From Nothophaeocryptopus gaeumannii (lineage: Eukaryota; Ascomycota; Dothideomycetes; Mycosphaerellales; Mycosphaerellaceae), in assembly GCA_031771865.1 (NCBI GenBank), contig JASISA010000001.1:1302001-1366000 (forward strand): 64,000 bases of DNA, written 5' to 3'. Positions 62,035 through 64,000 of the stretch are shown in pieces. The position numbers and the translations under genes were made by a program. Each line of letters begins with the position of its first letter. Within the stretch, counting starts at the first letter, position 1. Below the pieces are notes generated by a model. That model was not told where the DNA came from. It saw nothing but the letters and a program-made list of their open reading frames with translations, and made no database searches.

Positions 62035-63603
62035 CTATGCTGGGTAAGGTCCCGCGGTCTGCGCAGCGTGTGGAGCTGGTGGATAACTGTAGCTCGACCC
62101 GTTCGAAGGCGGCGCATAGCTGGAGCCGTTGCTGATTCCAAGACCATTCATGTCACTTCCTGGGTGACCAGACTGCGGTGCGTACGATCCGGATCTGTAC
62201 GGCATCCCAGCGTTGTGCATCTGGCCGGTGTGATCTGCAGGCGTGCCCGGATGAGCTGACTGAGGGCTTTTCACCGACGGGTGAGGCGATTGCGACACGG
62301 CGCTTTGGGGCGCGCTGCCAACGCCGTAGCTTTGGGTGGGCGATCGAACCGCATATGGCTGAGCGCCAGAATTGCCGTACATGGGTTGAGGCTGGCCATT
62401 GGTAGACGGGCTGTTCATCGAACTGCCGTATGATGGTCGGCCACTACCAGTAGGCATTGAACCAAAAGTAGACGAACCGTGCTGCACTGGAGTCTGATAC
62501 ATGCCAGAGGGCGCAGATTGCGATCCGCTGCGCTGCATCCCAGGATACGTGGGCGCATACTGATTTCCATATGGCATGCCCTGAGAAGTAGGTTGCTGGC
62601 TGTCAGTCTTCACAGGTGGCCCATTCTGTTCGGCGCCTTTGTAGTAGCTTCCATAGTGCTGGGGTCCGTATTGGGGGCCGTACGGAAGAGCGCCTGCAGA
62701 CGCGGGCTGTGTTGGCCAAGACGTGCCAGTAACACCACCGTACATTGTGGGTGCAGTAGAAGCTGTCATGCCGTACATGCCAGGGTATTGACGGCCAAAG
62801 TATTGGCCTGGAGCCACTCCGTAGCCACCCATTGAGGAGTACATCATCTGTGGGTGTGCGTTCATGTGGCCATCGATAGCGTAATGCTCAGTCTCCTCCA
62901 CTGGCGCCCGAAAGTTTTGCTTGAGGTACAGCTCTGGACGAACTGAAATGTTCTGCAATCTTGGGTCGGAAAGTGGACGTGGAAGCAGGTTGTTCTTCAC
63001 ATCGTCAACCTTGTAGTAGCTGACCATGTGGTGCGAGATCCCGTTCACGGAGATGCTCATTGTCTTCTTGACGAGTCCGTCTGGTCTGAAGCCGTAGCTG
63101 TCAACCAAAGATCCAATAAGGGAGCGCTCCAACTCCTTGTCCTGGTCGGTAGATGGGATTTCAGGCTTGACCTCACCGCCCACAGGTTGTGGCTCCGGAG
63201 GTGTCAATGGAGTATTTATTTCGTTCCCCTCATTAGAGTCGGAGTCTCGTCGTGGATAGGGCTCGCCAGGCATGCTCGTGCGCTTCCGCTTCATGGCGCG
63301 CTTCTTCTCGCCAGGTGGAAATGGCTTCTCCAGCTCTCGATAGATGAGAAAGTTGCCAAGAATGCGGCTGGGACTCCAAGCAACACCGTCGGTCCATCTC
63401 TTGATGCCAGATGCGTTTTCTTCATAGATGAAGATGCTGCCGCTCTTGATAAGAGAGCTGCGCTCCCGATCGTGTGGTCGTCGCGGAACGTGATGGAGCT
63501 TCCCGGAAAGACACGCCTCAAAGAGGACCAGTCCGTCCATGCTGTTGTGGACGAAGCCATGGAAAGTAGGGACCAATGGTCCCGCTCCGCCGCCCGTACT
63601 CAT
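62035..63603 (-). CDS. WOPR-domain transcriptional regulator (Gti1/Pac2 family; Wor1/Ryp1/Sge1/Mit1 type)
   Basis: Intronless 522-aa frame from ATG 63603. The first half of the WOPR DNA-binding domain is at about 12-105: TFHGFVHNSMDGLVLFEACL, HVPRRPHDRERSSLIKSGSI, FIYEENASGIKRWTDGVAWS, SRILGNFLIYRELEKPFPPG. The second half is at about 156-235: ELERSLIGSLVDSYGF, GLVKKTMSISVNG, HHMVSYYKVDD. The conserved KRWTDG contains the Thr that lies in a protein-kinase-A-like site in this family. The two halves are joined by a Pro/Glu-rich linker. The C-terminal 280 residues are a Gln/Gly/Pro/Ser/Tyr-rich disordered tail. Relatives are master switches for morphology, effector expression, conidiation and virulence in fungi; Wor1 in Candida controls white-opaque switching. 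The other fungal paralogue class (Pac2) differs in the linker, so the Wor1/Sge1 class is preferred. Confidence 0.95.
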   Translation of the reverse strand: MSTGGGAGPLVPTFHGFVHNSMDGLVLFEACLSGKLHHVPRRPHDRERSSLIKSGSIFIYEENASGIKRWTDGVAWSPSRILGNFLIYRELEKPFPPGEKKRAMKRKRTSMPGEPYPRRDSDSNEGNEINTPLTPPEPQPVGGEVKPEIPSTDQDKELERSLIGSLVDSYGFRPDGLVKKTMSISVNGISHHMVSYYKVDDVKNNLLPRPLSDPRLQNISVRPELYLKQNFRAPVEETEHYAIDGHMNAHPQMMYSSMGGYGVAPGQYFGRQYPGMYGMTASTAPTMYGGVTGTSWPTQPASAGALPYGPQYGPQHYGSYYKGAEQNGPPVKTDSQQPTSQGMPYGNQYAPTYPGMQRSGSQSAPSGMYQTPVQHGSSTFGSMPTGSGRPSYGSSMNSPSTNGQPQPMYGNSGAQPYAVRSPTQSYGVGSAPQSAVSQSPHPSVKSPQSAHPGTPADHTGQMHNAGMPYRSGSYAPQSGHPGSDMNGLGISNGSSYAPPSNGSSYSYPPAPHAAQTAGPYPA

Positions 63604-64000
63604 GGCGGATTCCGGATCGAATCAGTAGATATTGGGGATTGGCGCGTTGGTAGATCCAGGCCGAGTCGACGGGTTGGACAATGATAAAGCAGATGTCGTC
63701 CAAGAGACACAGCTGAATGCGTCACTTTCAAACGCAAAGTAAGGCGTGCGTGCCGGCAGTCAAGAGATTGAGTGTGCTGGCGCAGTCGATGGAAGATGTC
63801 CGCGTAAGAATATGCGAAGCGGCAGCAGCAGCAGCAATAGAAGGGAGATACGCTGAGGTAATCTGTAAGCGCGTTAGCTCGACAAGTCACCGCTTGTTGG
63901 GGTGTTGTGCAGCAGTGAGTGTCGCGCGCGAATGGGTGCGTGAATGAGGTGGTGGTGGACGTACAGCGCACGCAAAGTGCCTCGGTGATCGACGACGCAG
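63604..64000. promoter_or_regulatory. Upstream region of the WOPR gene
   Basis: About 400 bases upstream of the start codon to the window edge. Genes of this class often have long regulatory upstream regions, so the promoter probably continues beyond the window. A short run of CAG-type triplets lies near 63822-63836. Confidence 0.4.

Noticed and set aside
1..64000. Secondary-metabolite cluster, CRISPR array, mating-type locus or integrated virus
   Set aside because: No polyketide or peptide synthase, spaced repeat array, HMG/alpha-box pair or viral replicase was seen in any frame.

Overview
The window reads as nuclear DNA of a filamentous ascomycete (Pezizomycotina). The gene content and style (a Gti1/Pac2 WOPR regulator, a fungal RA-PH protein, a DUF1766/Mug113-type protein, an F-box-like short protein) would suit a Dothideomycete, but that class call is inference. 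Genes carry few, short introns (mostly 47-70 bp) with GTRNGT-like donors, CTRAC-like branch points and YAG acceptors, and several gene models below were completed by joining such exons. No bacterial operons, CRISPR arrays or tRNA genes were seen.

Layout. 0.7-6.7 kb: an F-box-like gene facing a large (about 1484 aa) conserved-looking protein of unknown function. 6.7-12.2 kb: a gene-poor stretch holding only a bHLH regulator. 12.2-14.3 kb: a decayed S9 serine peptidase gene. 14.8-19.5 kb: an SDR-like protein with a frame break, two small SANT/Myb-like nuclear proteins on the same strand, and a small mitochondrial-looking membrane protein. 20-23.1 kb: a Mug113/T5orf172 protein and two multi-pass membrane proteins of unknown function. 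23.6-28.8 kb: a 5.2-kb non-LTR retrotransposon (gag-like ORF1 plus AP-endonuclease/reverse transcriptase ORF2) flanked by an exact 14-bp target-site duplication and ending in an (AAT)n tail. 30.4-31.7 kb: NOB1. 34-36.5 kb: poorly resolved ORFs. 37.1-45.7 kb: RA-PH protein, Caps_synth-type glycosyltransferase, glucose-6-phosphate dehydrogenase and ribosomal protein eL33. 46.7-54 kb: BRX1 and INO80, divergently transcribed. 55.2-56.9 kb: a Tc1/mariner-type DNA transposon with perfect 28-bp inverted repeats and a broken transposase. 58.8-60.8 kb: cardiolipin synthase. 62-63.6 kb: a Wor1/Ryp1/Sge1-type WOPR master regulator.

Functionally the window mixes housekeeping genes: ribosome synthesis (NOB1 and BRX1 for 40S and 60S maturation, eL33 as a 60S component), chromatin remodelling (INO80), NADPH supply (G6PD) and mitochondrial lipid (CRD1), with transcription regulators (bHLH, WOPR, SANT-like). 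They are not arranged as a metabolic cluster. Both transposons are inactive copies; most of their premature stops are TAA or TAG, which fits C-to-T change at CpA, the expected signature of repeat-induced point mutation. I found no convincing new multi-gene system. The points most worth checking are the complete LINE insertion, the tandem SANT-like pair, the decayed peptidase, the in-frame INO80 intron and the 657-bp CRD1 intron.
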